In this document: positions 1 through 9,191 of the stretch, piece after piece | Layout: the number at the start of each line of letters is the position of its first letter | How positions within the stretch are numbered: position 1 is the stretch's first letter | Source: Paenibacillus contaminans | GTDB lineage: Bacteria; Bacillota; Bacilli; Paenibacillales; NBRC-103111 | Assembly: GCF_003285015.1 (NCBI RefSeq) | Contig: NZ_QMFB01000009.1 | Coordinates: 186,001 to 250,000, forward strand | Reading direction: 5' to 3' | DNA: 64,000 nucleotides | Notes under the pieces: model-generated | Told to the model about the DNA's origin: nothing | Databases searched by the model: none | The model's input: only the letters and a program-made list of their open reading frames with translations | Program-made: the position numbers and the translations under genes

Positions 1-471
1 GTGTAAAAGGCAGCCGAAAGCCCGGGGAATGGCCTGGGCCCGGGATCGGGGCAAGTGACAGACAGCCGCAATTCTGGAGAAGGGCTAGGGCCGTGTTCGC
101 TGGAGTCCGATTTTACCCAATTGCAACGAGGAGAAGCGCCATTGTTGCTGCTGGAATCCGATTTTGCCCAATTGGGATGAGGAATCTGGCGGAGAGATGC
201 TAAAAATCGCTCTGTAAGCGTGCATTATCGGACTCGAGAGGTGAACGAAGGAAGTGTTCCTCCTCCAATTAGGCAAAATCGAGTTGCAGGAGTGGCTCGT
301 TCGAAGGCGATGTGTCGCAAGCCCGAAATGTCCCGATGGCATGATAGAAGACCAGCAGCCGCAGGTTTTGAAATGATCCGAGGCGCGACAAAGGCAGCGG
401 ACAGCCTCAAGCCGCAAACGGTCTGAGGAGCAGTTCAACTGGCAGCACTAATGTTTAGGGAGGGGATCGGC
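1..471. other. intergenic region with dispersed repeat copies
   Basis: No convincing gene lies here; short open frames on both strands lack ribosome-binding sites and look like chance. The stretch carries two forward copies (about 99-124 and 150-177) of a motif built on GCTGGARTCCGATTTT followed by CCCAATTG, and a degenerate reverse-oriented copy near 265-288. The same motif recurs at 10667-10692 and 38649-38840. A strong Shine-Dalgarno sequence (GGGAGGGG) at the right end belongs to the GTPase gene. Confidence 0.6.
99..290. repeat. dispersed intergenic repeat (TCCGATTTT family), copy group 1
   Basis: Two direct copies of GCTGGARTCCGATTTTRCCC sit about 51 bp apart (99-124 and 150-177), followed by a degraded inverted relative around 265-288 (CCAATTAGGCAAAATCGAG). 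Because forward and reverse copies flank each other, the transcript could fold on itself. No transposase or target-site duplication was seen, so a non-autonomous repeat is an inference. Confidence 0.55.
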
Positions 472-1740
472 ATGGTTGGTTTTTTAAAAAATTTATTCGG
501 GACCAAGAAGGCGGTTGTCAAGGAAAAACCTCCGTATTACGACATCGTGTGCCCTTTCTGCTTCGAAAAGTACCATCCTGACGAAGTCGAATTCAGGGCG
601 GCCCACTATCGGGAGGATGACGAGGATTACGCGCTGGCGGAGGACGAGGTGCTGAATCAGTACCGCAAGCGGTTCGGTCTCGGTACGTTCGACGAGCTGG
701 AAGCGGTCATTCCGCCCGACACGATTCCGGAGGAAAACAAAATATATGCGGGACGGGTTCTCGTCGGCATTACCGACCGGTACAACGTAGTAAGCCGCAG
801 AAGGCTTTGCCCGAAATGCCATAACGATCTGCCTCTGACCGTGGGTAAAACGCCGAGCAATATTATTTCCATCATCGGTCCTTCGCAGGTGGGGAAGTCG
901 GTTTATATGACGTCGCTTATCCATACGCTGGAGCACGTGACGGCCGGAAATTTCGACGCGGCCTGCATGCCGATCAATACGGAGATCAGCCGCAAATACC
1001 GGGACATGTACGAGGAGCCGCTGTTCGAGCAGGGTAACGTGCTTCGTTCCACGCAAGTTAGCGAAGTGCAGGAGCCGCTCATTTTCCAGTTTACGTTTAA
1101 GGACGAGTCGAAGGACCCGTTGACGCTCGTTTTTTTCGATGTCGCGGGGGAAGGCATGACCGATCGCGCGTATATGGAAATGCGGGCGTCCCACGTCAAA
1201 AATTCGACGGGCATGCTGCTGCTGATCGATCCGCTGCAAATCAAGACGATCCGCGATCGGATCAAAATCAACGTGGGCGAGAGCCCCGGCGATTTTACGG
1301 ACCGTTACGACAGTCCGCGCGAGGTCATTATCAACTTATTCGACTCCTTCATCGGCCATCAGGGCGGCAAGACGGACATTCCGACGGCGGTTGTGCTGAC
1401 CAAAAGCGATATGCTCCACTTCTTGAAGGAAGAGGACGGCGAATATATACGCAGCAACAGCAACGTGTTTCATAATATGGTGCACGCCAAAACGTTCAAT
1501 GTGACCGAGTTCGAAAATATTAACGGCGAAATTCGCCGGTTTATCGAGAAGGTGGACCGTCCGCTCAAGGGGGCGATCGACGTGAATTTCTCGGATACAG
1601 CTTACTTTGCCGTGTCGGCTCTCGGCAGCAATCCGGTCGATTTGAAAGTGAAAGGCGTCATCACGCCGATCCGCGTTGACGAACCGTTCCTCTGGCTCCT
1701 GTACCGGCTCGGGTACATCGAAGGCAAGGAGGGAGCATGA
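472..1740 (+). CDS. TRAFAC-class GTPase with split zinc ribbon (double-GTPase / DO-GTPase-like)
   Basis: Predicted cytoplasmic NTPase of 422 residues. The start at 472 is chosen for its GGGAGGGG site six bases upstream. The N-terminus has two CxxC knuckles, CPFC at 27-30 and CPKC at 113-116, which look like a zinc ribbon split by a helical insert. A P-loop GPSQVGKS follows at 136-143, then a switch/Walker B-like DVAGEGM from residue 223 and a TKSD base-specificity motif at 310-313, the order expected of a TRAFAC GTPase. The stop overlaps the start of the next gene (ATGA), so the two are translationally coupled. The layout and partner match the double-GTPase proteins described with GAP1 in predicted NTP-dependent conflict systems. 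The family name is from memory; the GTPase assignment is firm. Confidence 0.85.
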   Translation: MVGFLKNLFGTKKAVVKEKPPYYDIVCPFCFEKYHPDEVEFRAAHYREDDEDYALAEDEVLNQYRKRFGLGTFDELEAVIPPDTIPEENKIYAGRVLVGITDRYNVVSRRRLCPKCHNDLPLTVGKTPSNIISIIGPSQVGKSVYMTSLIHTLEHVTAGNFDAACMPINTEISRKYRDMYEEPLFEQGNVLRSTQVSEVQEPLIFQFTFKDESKDPLTLVFFDVAGEGMTDRAYMEMRASHVKNSTGMLLLIDPLQIKTIRDRIKINVGESPGDFTDRYDSPREVIINLFDSFIGHQGGKTDIPTAVVLTKSDMLHFLKEEDGEYIRSNSNVFHNMVHAKTFNVTEFENINGEIRRFIEKVDRPLKGAIDVNFSDTAYFAVSALGSNPVDLKVKGVITPIRVDEPFLWLLYRLGYIEGKEGA

Positions 1741-4448
1741 GCGTGGCCGACATCCAACAGCATTATTACACCAGAGAACGGGAAGGACTGTTCCGGTCCA
1801 ATGCGGGCTACGATTCGATTGCCAAATCTGCGGGATTGGACGGCGGATTTATCAAGAGAGTGCTGCATCCGTACTGCGGATACGATGCGCCGAAGGAATT
1901 GACGGACCGGAACGAAAGCGATCTTGACAAGTACCCGGAATCGTACACGGTTTTTCATGCCGATTCGGGGGAAACGGTTTTGGGCAGCAGCGTATTCGCC
2001 GGAGCGGATTTTACGGGCCAGCGGAACACGTTTTTCGCCCATCATCTGATCGTTCCGGGGGAACGGGCTGAGGGCTTGGTCGCTGAGCCGTCGGCCGTTT
2101 TCCATGCTGCGAGTTTTCAGCGCCGGTACGATATCGGGAACGGTAAGACGATTCCCGAGCTGGACGAGATTCCGCTCGAAAGGGTGCCTTATGCAGAGGT
2201 GCTGAATGCCGTGCGGAACAAGCTCGCCATAAACGAGGACATGTTCAAGAAGCTTTTGTACGCGATTATGATGGCCGTTTCAAGCAAGAAGAAAGTATAT
2301 ATTTCCCTCGATGTCGACGTTTCGGAAACGTCCGTATACGCCAAAAGGTTGATGGAGGTGCTGTACCGCAGCCTGCCATACGCCGTACGCCGTCATCTCG
2401 GATTTACGACCTACAGCTACGAGCCGGTGCGAAAGGATCATCTTCATGTGGTGTTTGTGGAGAAAGGAAATATTCGCCCAAGCGAGCGCAACATCGAGAA
2501 GGATTATTTGTTCGATTTCGCGAACCGCCGATTTGCCAATGTGGAGCTGCAAGGAGACGATCACGAATATTTGAACTTTGCGTGGGAGCACATACAGGAG
2601 CCGGACCGGATGATTCCGTTCTTCGAATTCGCCGACGAGGTGCTGGCTCCCGCCGACAAAGCGAAGGCGCTTGCGGTTTCGACTTACTACGAGCTATGTG
2701 CGTTGTATCGGATCGAAGCGGGCGATTACACGGTTTACGAGCGTAATAAAGCTGGCGTGCTGCATGGGATATACGGTTATTTGCAGGCGTACGGCATTGA
2801 GCGGGAAGAGCGGATGAATCGGTTGTTCATCCGGTTGTTCGATCATGAGCGGGAAACGATTACGAGCCGCAATTTGCCGCCGCTGGATGCGGTGAAGCTG
2901 GTTATCGATTACTACGGCATCGCCGAGGAGAGCAGCCAGCGTCCGTTCATCGTTTTTTTGATTTTGGTCGCCAACGCCGGGAAGTCCGCGCAGCAAAGCG
3001 AATACGTAGCTGAAGTGTACAAGGCGCTTGCGGCGAATCAGCCGCTGTTCGTCGCATTTTTCAACCAAGTGTTCGTGCAGTACGGCGCTCAGCTGGCAAA
3101 GCCGCTGTTTGAGGATTATTTGGAGGAACGGATCAAAAACCTGAGCAAGCATAAGGACGTTCTCAAGGAGCTGACTTTCTGGCTGAACAATACGCCCGAT
3201 GCGCTTGGAAATGTTTTTTTTCGGGAGAAGTTCGCAACGAAGCTGCCGGAGCTGCTGGAGCATGACCGCAGGTTCGTCGCCGGAACGCTGGATATTCACC
3301 GGTTTTTCGATACGTTCGTTATTGCGAAGCCGTACGCCCAAGCTTTTGAAGGATTCCGGGAGGACGTCCTTTCCGAAGTCGACCAATGCTTGTTGTGGAA
3401 GCTGGAGTTAAACGCGCTGAGCGAGGAAGATTACGACAACGTGATCCGCATTATGAAGGAGCGGAAAAAAACGTTCCGCGAATCGCTGGACGAGCGCGGG
3501 CGGCATCATTACGATGCGCTTCGTACGCTGGATGCGATCATGACCGATACGAAGGTGAAGGGACCGGATCAATATTTGGATTCCCTGCCGCTCGATGCGG
3601 TGGGACAGGTTCAGCAGCTGCTGAAAAAATTTCTGATCGGCGGCAAATCCGGCGAGACCGACTTCGGCAGGCTGATCATCGCCTTTTACAGACCGCTGAA
3701 GGAAAGGGAGCGGAGCGCGCAGGCAAGCGCCGATTTTATCGATTACGGCGCACTGCTTCAAGCCGTGCATGCGGAGAAAAATGAGGCGGGCGTGTACGCC
3801 CTCGTCTTTTGGATGCTCGATAAAGGGCGGCTGCCCCGCACGTTCATTGCCGAGCTGAAGTCGCATTTCGTCGAACGCGATCGGGAGTCGATGAAGGACG
3901 CGCAGCTGAGAAGAAAGTGGAGGCGTCTCGGCAATGCCGGCGTTGACGAAGTACTGGATTATGTCGACGACAAGACGGCTTCCGGTTTGAAAAAGCTGTA
4001 CAAGCGGAACAAAATGCTGTTCCGGCGGCTTTTCGTGCTTGGCGGAGGCGCGATCGTGCTGATCGGAGTGCTCGGCGGAGGCGGCTGGCTCGTTTACGAC
4101 AAGCTGATCGCCAAGCCGGACGAGCCGGCGCCTTCGTTATCGCCGAGCCCGTCGGGCGCTGATATAAGCCCGACGCCGTCGGCGGGCCCGTCCGGCTCGC
4201 CGGGAGCGTCGCCTGGGGCAACGCCGGGGAATTCGGCTGGCGCGTCAGGGGCGTCGCCGGCGGGAGGAGCGTCGTCGCCGGGCAAGACGTCCGGCGTGTC
4301 GAGCGCATCCCCAGGCGTCTCGCCAGGCGGCGGCTCGCCTACCTCGGCGCCGACTTACGGGCCTGCGCTGCCTGCAAACGGCGCGGCCAAAGGCGCTTCG
4401 ACGGCATCTCCCGGTAAGACGAGCGGAGCTGCGGGAAATGCGAGATAA
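1737..4448 (+). CDS. GTPase-associated protein 1 (GAP1)-like large membrane-tethered protein
   Basis: Protein of 903 residues. The N-terminal 150 or so residues (QQHYYTREREGLFRSNAGYD, later GQRNTFFAHHLIVP) resemble the GAP1-N2 domain that accompanies double-GTPases. The middle is a long helical region, consistent with GAP1-M/C. A single membrane helix lies near 767-790 (LGGGAIVLIGVLGGGGWLVY), followed by a Pro/Ser/Gly/Ala-rich tail of about 110 residues that should lie outside the membrane, with the large domain inside. The start overlaps the GTPase stop by four bases, so the two products are probably made in fixed proportion and form a complex. I infer a GTP-switched sensor or effector complex at the membrane. 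No nuclease, protease or pore domain is visible. Further partners may lie left of the window. Confidence 0.75.
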   Translation: MSVADIQQHYYTREREGLFRSNAGYDSIAKSAGLDGGFIKRVLHPYCGYDAPKELTDRNESDLDKYPESYTVFHADSGETVLGSSVFAGADFTGQRNTFFAHHLIVPGERAEGLVAEPSAVFHAASFQRRYDIGNGKTIPELDEIPLERVPYAEVLNAVRNKLAINEDMFKKLLYAIMMAVSSKKKVYISLDVDVSETSVYAKRLMEVLYRSLPYAVRRHLGFTTYSYEPVRKDHLHVVFVEKGNIRPSERNIEKDYLFDFANRRFANVELQGDDHEYLNFAWEHIQEPDRMIPFFEFADEVLAPADKAKALAVSTYYELCALYRIEAGDYTVYERNKAGVLHGIYGYLQAYGIEREERMNRLFIRLFDHERETITSRNLPPLDAVKLVIDYYGIAEESSQRPFIVFLILVANAGKSAQQSEYVAEVYKALAANQPLFVAFFNQVFVQYGAQLAKPLFEDYLEERIKNLSKHKDVLKELTFWLNNTPDALGNVFFREKFATKLPELLEHDRRFVAGTLDIHRFFDTFVIAKPYAQAFEGFREDVLSEVDQCLLWKLELNALSEEDYDNVIRIMKERKKTFRESLDERGRHHYDALRTLDAIMTDTKVKGPDQYLDSLPLDAVGQVQQLLKKFLIGGKSGETDFGRLIIAFYRPLKERERSAQASADFIDYGALLQAVHAEKNEAGVYALVFWMLDKGRLPRTFIAELKSHFVERDRESMKDAQLRRKWRRLGNAGVDEVLDYVDDKTASGLKKLYKRNKMLFRRLFVLGGGAIVLIGVLGGGGWLVYDKLIAKPDEPAPSLSPSPSGADISPTPSAGPSGSPGASPGATPGNSAGASGASPAGGASSPGKTSGVSSASPGVSPGGGSPTSAPTYGPALPANGAAKGASTASPGKTSGAAGNAR

Positions 4449-4556
4449 CTGCTGTCGTCACATTCGAGTGTTGCAGCAGTACTTCGGGTCAGCAGGAGCC
4501 TATCGGAGTTGAGGGGTGGACTGCTGTGAAGTGGAGCAATGTCCGATAAATGGAAC

Positions 4557-4598
4557 AAAAAAGAGCAAACGCCGGCTAGGTGGCATTTGCTCTTTTTT
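4557..4598 (+). terminator. rho-independent terminator after the GAP1-like gene
   Basis: The arms AAAAAAGAGCAAA and TTTGCTCTTTTTT are perfectly complementary around a loop of about 16 bases. With A-runs on one side and T-runs on the other it should work in both directions and close the GTPase/GAP1 operon. Confidence 0.85.
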
Positions 4599-4668
4599 CG
4601 GCTTGCTGGTTCTTGCTTTTTCCATGAAGTGTGGTCGCTCACCGTCATAGTGGTAATTCGGACGAATC

Positions 4669-4789
4669 TATATGAAAATTCATATACAATTGATCATTCC
4701 GGGTCCATTCCTGCTATTCTATATGAACATTCATATACATCTGATCCTTCCGCGCATAATTTCGACATTTCTATACGAAAAATCATATA
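4669..4789. repeat. three operator-like palindromes at 51-52 bp spacing
   Basis: The sites are TATATGAAAATTCATATA (4669-4686), TATATGAACATTCATATA (4720-4737) and the diverged TATACGAAAAATCATATA (4772-4789). Flanking bases are partly conserved too (TCTA before; CAATTGATC or CATCTGATC after the first two), so the array is really three copies of a roughly 51-bp unit. The spacing is close to five helical turns. No promoter or intact gene start lies beside it, so either a regulator-binding array or a dispersed repeat family is possible. Confidence 0.6.
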
Positions 4790-4983
4790 CAATTTGTGTA
4801 AATACGTCTGTCCTTAAAAGGCGGCGCAGCGTGTGCGAAAGAGACGAAATGTCGGATCGGCTTCCCCTCTGCCGCATGTGGTCGACCGGCTGTCGTTATG
4901 CAGCGTAACACCGCGCACTGGGGCTACGCGTGATGCGAAAACGACTCGCCGCTGCTGCATGCTTCGTTCAAGCCGCCTTGTAA

Positions 4984-6180
4984 TCAAACTTTTCGCAATG
5001 CTTGATCCAAATCCTCCAGTAATGTGTCCACGTGCTCCAATCCGACCGAAAGCCGGCATTGCGTAGGAATGAAGCCCTCCAACAGCATCTCCTCAACATT
5101 AGCGGACATCGCAGTCGTATAAATAATGCTGTCGAAGCCGCCCCAGCTCCCGCCTATGGAAACATGACGCAAGCCATTGATGAAACGCTCTACACCCGCC
5201 AGATCCGTATCCAGCTTAAACGATAATAATCCGCTGCAGCCGTGCATTTGCCGGCGGGCGAGTTCATGTTGACCGAAGGCGGGGAGTCCCGGGTAACGCA
5301 CCTCATGAATGATTCCATTGCGGTTCAAATAATCCGCTATTTTCATTGAGCTTTTCTCATGACGCTCCATACGAATCGGCAGCGTTCGCAAGCCTTTCAT
5401 CAGCTTCGCGCTTTCATGAGGGGATAACACCGCTCCAAGCTGCGGCAGCTGCGCGATCCGCTCTCTGGAACCGATGATAGCACCCGCAACCAGATCGCTA
5501 TGCCCACCTAAATATTTGGATGCGGAATGGATGACGAGATCGATACCAAGCCCGATCGGATTTTGAAAAACGGGCGTTGCCCATGTGTTGTCGATCATAG
5601 TTGTAATGTTATGCTTGCGGGCGAGCTCGGCTACGTCTTGAATCGGCTGCAGCTCGAATTGCCAGGAGGTTGGGCTCTCCAAATAAATAACTTTGGTGTC
5701 GGGCTGAATCGTATCTTCGATAGCTTGCAGCTCCGTGCCGTCTACAAACGTCGCCGTGACACCGAGAGGGTGGAACAGCTTCAGAAAACCGGAGGTTCGT
5801 CCATATACGTTCTTAACGACTATGATATGTCCGCCATGCTGAAGGCCGGCCATTAAGGCAGTGAAGATCGCTGCGGTTCCGGAGCTGTAGCATAACGCCG
5901 CTTCCCCGCCCTCGAGCAGAGCAAGCTTATGAGCCAATGCATCCGTGGTCGGATTCGCATTTTTTCCATACATGTAGCGCTCGACTTCGCCTTTGTTGAA
6001 GGACTTGGCCGTAGCGAAGTCAGGCAAACGATAGATCGAATTCTCATAGATCGGAGGGGCAACCGCCCCCATGAACCGGTCGTCCTTCTCGTCGATTCCC
6101 GTGACAATATCGTTAACGCGCCTAAAAGGAGAGTCTTCCGGCGTGCGTTCGATTCCTATACCTTCCACTGTACGCCACAT
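4984..6180 (-). CDS. PLP-dependent trans-sulfuration enzyme (cystathionine gamma-synthase / beta-lyase / methionine gamma-lyase family)
   Basis: The 398-residue length is normal for the Cys/Met-metabolism PLP family. The cofactor lysine is K222 in SASKYLGGHSD, with the preceding DNTWATP motif at 197-203 holding the aspartate that pairs with the pyridine nitrogen, and the substrate loop YMYGKNANPTTD at 69-80. The start is supported by AAGGAGGT upstream. It ends the long minus-strand run behind three glycosidase-like genes, 118 bp after the last of them. The family acts on cystathionine, homocysteine or methionine derivatives; exact specificity cannot be read from the sequence. Its place in a sugar-uptake neighbourhood is unexplained. 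Confidence 0.85.
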   Translation of the reverse strand: MWRTVEGIGIERTPEDSPFRRVNDIVTGIDEKDDRFMGAVAPPIYENSIYRLPDFATAKSFNKGEVERYMYGKNANPTTDALAHKLALLEGGEAALCYSSGTAAIFTALMAGLQHGGHIIVVKNVYGRTSGFLKLFHPLGVTATFVDGTELQAIEDTIQPDTKVIYLESPTSWQFELQPIQDVAELARKHNITTMIDNTWATPVFQNPIGLGIDLVIHSASKYLGGHSDLVAGAIIGSRERIAQLPQLGAVLSPHESAKLMKGLRTLPIRMERHEKSSMKIADYLNRNGIIHEVRYPGLPAFGQHELARRQMHGCSGLLSFKLDTDLAGVERFINGLRHVSIGGSWGGFDSIIYTTAMSANVEEMLLEGFIPTQCRLSVGLEHVDTLLEDLDQALRKV

Positions 6181-6298
6181 GCGTCTTTTACCTCCTTAAA
6201 GTTAGCTCATGACCGGTTCATCGAAAGCGGTTTGATTCATAGCTATGCAGCATTTATTGCCATTCATGACATATTTCGAATCGCCGGTTAAGTCGTGC

Positions 6299-7768
6299 TT
6301 ACCTATCTTCACGCGGCTCGATATCATACTTCAGCGGGTTGAGACAAGAAATCTCGCGGAAGGACCAATACGGCGCATCTACGGTTCCGTTCGGGAAGAA
6401 GAAGGAATACAGCTTCGTATTCACGGAGCGAAGCTTCACGCGAATCACTGTCCGTTCTGCAAGCGTCCAGTCCGGATTTCCCCGCCAAGTCATCTCGGCC
6501 TTCAAACTGCTGCCGGTAAACGGGACGCACGCCTCAAAGCTAAAACCAGGCAAGGCATTGCCTTCCGTATCGGTTAGCTCCGCAAGCAGGAGACCGCCTT
6601 CCGCGCTTGCATCCGCGTTGACGAACAACCCGCCGCGCTCCACTGCGAAAGGACGCGTCATCAGTTCGCAAGCTTCTTCTCCCGAATCCATATACACAAA
6701 GCCGTCCGGCCGCAGCGTTGCAAAGCCGATCCGCTCTTCGTCGATCTCTTCATAGGGAATGGTGATGGGACCGGAATGATCGAAGGAATTCGCCGCATAA
6801 AAAATAACGATTTCCTCAGGGCGGTAGATCAGCGTACTCGACGGAAGGACACAGCCGGAATCCCAGCTGCCTTCCTCCCCGAGCTCAACCAGCTTCTGGC
6901 CTTGCATCGAACGATGCCAACAGAACCCGTCCCGGCTGTACGCCAGCTCAATGTCCATTGTTCCCGCCATTTTATGAAATTGCGGGAACACGGTGTAATC
7001 GAACGTATTATACGTATTGATCATGCCAAGAGCATAAGCGCCGTATGGTGTGATTTGCATGCCGTAAAATTGCGTTTCGCAAGGATCATATTGGTCTGGC
7101 TCAATGCTCATCACTGGCCGCGTCCAGTTTTTCAAATCCAAGCTTTCCGAAACCCATACGCGGCGGTCCGGAATCGCTACCCGGAAGCTTAACCGGTAAT
7201 GCAAGGTCTTCGGATCGCGGTAGAAGCCGATATGACAATCGCTGTGCACATCGAGTACGGGACCGTCGAACATCGGCTTCCAATGGATGCCGTCAGGTGA
7301 AGAATAGAGATGAACCGCACAGCCCCTCGTGTAAGGTCCCATCGCACATTTGAAGCGGTGCTGAGGATCCGGGTCGAGATCGTCAATAATGACGGTCGGC
7401 CCGTGTACGCGCTGATCGTTGTCCATCACAATGTTCGTGCCCGACACGACGTCAAGCTCGGGCTTATGGAAACGAATGCCGTCTTGCGATGCGGCATAAC
7501 ACAAGTAAGAGTAAGCCTTTGAATCGCTCTCATTTAATGTAGGCCCGTAATAGTGGGTCGAGTACCAGGTTTTATACAGCTGATCCTTGGAATCGTAAAC
7601 GGCGGAGCCGTAATAATGCACACGCTTGAATTCATGGGGCAGCTCGGGCTTGATGACCGGATTCGCTTCCGATTTGACGGCTTTCCCGCTTTTCCTTTGA
7701 AAGCCCTTGAAGTATTCGTACGTACGATTGTCAAAAAAACTGAACTTGATTTGCTCCTCTTTTCTCAT
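6299..7768 (-). CDS. five-bladed beta-propeller glycosidase-like protein, paralogue 3 of 3
   Basis: Cytoplasmic protein of 489 residues with repeated propeller-blade motifs (YSSPDGIHWKP, YAASQDGIRFHKP, YSRDGFCWHR) typical of the GH32/43/62/68-like clan and related uncharacterised families. No signal peptide is present. The start at 7768 is preferred over an upstream in-frame one because GAGGTG lies seven bases ahead of it; this gives a 38-bp overlap with the preceding gene. It is the most diverged of three consecutive paralogues, and all share a C-terminal beta-sandwich region (LTDTEGNALPGFSFEAC here). Enzyme activity is inferred from fold and context (downstream of an oligomer transporter); I did not identify catalytic residues. 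Confidence 0.65.
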   Translation of the reverse strand: MRKEEQIKFSFFDNRTYEYFKGFQRKSGKAVKSEANPVIKPELPHEFKRVHYYGSAVYDSKDQLYKTWYSTHYYGPTLNESDSKAYSYLCYAASQDGIRFHKPELDVVSGTNIVMDNDQRVHGPTVIIDDLDPDPQHRFKCAMGPYTRGCAVHLYSSPDGIHWKPMFDGPVLDVHSDCHIGFYRDPKTLHYRLSFRVAIPDRRVWVSESLDLKNWTRPVMSIEPDQYDPCETQFYGMQITPYGAYALGMINTYNTFDYTVFPQFHKMAGTMDIELAYSRDGFCWHRSMQGQKLVELGEEGSWDSGCVLPSSTLIYRPEEIVIFYAANSFDHSGPITIPYEEIDEERIGFATLRPDGFVYMDSGEEACELMTRPFAVERGGLFVNADASAEGGLLLAELTDTEGNALPGFSFEACVPFTGSSLKAEMTWRGNPDWTLAERTVIRVKLRSVNTKLYSFFFPNGTVDAPYWSFREISCLNPLKYDIEPREDR

Positions 7769-9173
7769 CGCTCTGCACCTCGCATATTTGTTTTTCCGCC
7801 GGAACGAACTGGAATGCATACAGATCCGCATCGTGGAGTTCTATGCGCAATCGGATAGGAATGCCAGATAACGGTGCGACAGAAAGGCCGCTTTTCCATT
7901 CCACTTCGTAATCCAGCTCGTCCCCGAACAAGACTCCAAAATCCGCAAAAGCAAACCCGTCGAGCGGCTGCCCGGTCTCATCCTCCAGCTGCAGCCGAAT
8001 GGAGCCGGCACCCGATGTGCTGTAATTAAGCACCAACCGCTCACCGTCCATCGTGAAAGGCTTCGTTACTGCATATCCACCCGCATAATCCGCATGAATG
8101 GAGCCGAAACGATGCCGCGGCAGTGCATAACGGCGCAAACGGGCATCCTCCCATTCGTAATGCTCTGCAACATAAATCGAAAACTCGTCAGGCGATGTAG
8201 ACACGATGCCGTGAGCGACCGTCAAGCTTCGCGCCGTCCAATTCCGCTCGTCGCGCCCCGCATGGATCCATGAAGACATGAAGGGACGGCTCCAATGAAC
8301 GCCATCCCGGCTGGACATCAGCACGCTATCCGATATCCCCGATTTCGGAAAGCCGTCCACTTTGCAGCGATCAGGCATAAAACGCATAGGGAAGGACAAA
8401 TATATATGCTCCGCTCCGGGGCAAGGTATTGCAGCATTCGTATAAAAATGCTCCAACGGGACCTCGTCATCGTATTGATTAGGGGTCTGTTTGCTCCATT
8501 GCATAAAATTCGTTGACGTACAGCTTTGAATGGCGCGAATGCCGTGCCAAAATTCCGTTACGTCGAAGCAGCGCTCGAAATATCGGGAATAGCAGCGGTA
8601 CTGAGCGGATTCGCGATCCCAGAAAGCGATATTCTGGGAGTCGAATGCGCCGTCGGTAATAACGGGAGCTTCCCGCATCCTCGTCCAGTTCACGCCATCC
8701 CCCGATTTGAAAGCGACCAGGCCTTCCGGCCAATTGCCGGCTAATGCCTTGAACCTTTCTTGGGGCGGAATTCCGGGCTTCAGATCAAGAAACGGAGCGA
8801 ACGTATGCGCCATGCCGCCTTGCAAAATAATATTGTTGCTGCTGGAGCCATGGAAGTCCATTAAACCCAGGACGGGGCGGTGCCAATCGATTCCGTCTTT
8901 GCTTTCGGCATAACAGGTGCATTGCGCTTGAGCTTTGCCATATGCTTCGGTTACGGCTGAATTGGAGCGGTAGTATAAACGATAGGTATCGCCGTCCTGG
9001 AAAACAGTCGGATAAGCCGCGCTGCCGGTCCCTTCCCAAGGCTGATTCATGGTAAGCGCGATTTCCTTGGGTGCCGGCACATTGGGTTTTAAAGAAGCCC
9101 GATCCATCTTCTCCAACAAAAAATGATCGATGAACAGTTCCAACCGATTCCCAATGGCGATAACATCTGACAT
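7731..9173 (-). CDS. five-bladed beta-propeller glycosidase-like protein, paralogue 2 of 3
   Basis: A 480-residue protein closely related to the next gene upstream. It opens with LELFIDHFLLEKM, followed by blade motifs YRLYYRSNS, CYAESKDGIDWHRP, FKSGDGVNWTR and SSRDGVHWSRP. The conserved PCPGAEHIYLSFPMRFMPDR is shared with paralogue 1. The C-terminal 110 residues form a beta-sandwich-like tail ending LYAFQFV. AAGGAGA precedes the start; the gap to paralogue 1 is 18 bp, so they are co-transcribed. I infer intracellular processing of the oligomer imported by the neighbouring ABC system. The family has no proven activity that I can name. Confidence 0.7.
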   Translation of the reverse strand: MSDVIAIGNRLELFIDHFLLEKMDRASLKPNVPAPKEIALTMNQPWEGTGSAAYPTVFQDGDTYRLYYRSNSAVTEAYGKAQAQCTCYAESKDGIDWHRPVLGLMDFHGSSSNNIILQGGMAHTFAPFLDLKPGIPPQERFKALAGNWPEGLVAFKSGDGVNWTRMREAPVITDGAFDSQNIAFWDRESAQYRCYSRYFERCFDVTEFWHGIRAIQSCTSTNFMQWSKQTPNQYDDEVPLEHFYTNAAIPCPGAEHIYLSFPMRFMPDRCKVDGFPKSGISDSVLMSSRDGVHWSRPFMSSWIHAGRDERNWTARSLTVAHGIVSTSPDEFSIYVAEHYEWEDARLRRYALPRHRFGSIHADYAGGYAVTKPFTMDGERLVLNYSTSGAGSIRLQLEDETGQPLDGFAFADFGVLFGDELDYEVEWKSGLSVAPLSGIPIRLRIELHDADLYAFQFVPAEKQICEVQSDEKRGANQVQFF

Positions 9174-9191
9174 TCCGATCGTCTCCTTCGT

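Larger units (their letters stand above)
4449..4983. other. convergent intergenic region with terminator and triple palindromes
   Basis: This lies between the 3' ends of the GAP1-like gene and the PLP-enzyme gene. It holds a bidirectional terminator (4557-4598) and three evenly spaced palindromes (4669-4789). The remaining 190 bp has open frames on both strands but none with a convincing ribosome-binding site. Confidence 0.6.

Noticed and set aside
493..1239. Long minus-strand open frame inside the GTPase gene
   Set aside because: It is antisense to a gene with clear P-loop motifs, has arginine/histidine-rich nonsense composition and no ribosome site.
4833..5066. 77-codon frame after the triple palindromes
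   Set aside because: It lacks a ribosome site and runs into the 3' end of the PLP-enzyme gene on the other strand; composition is not protein-like.
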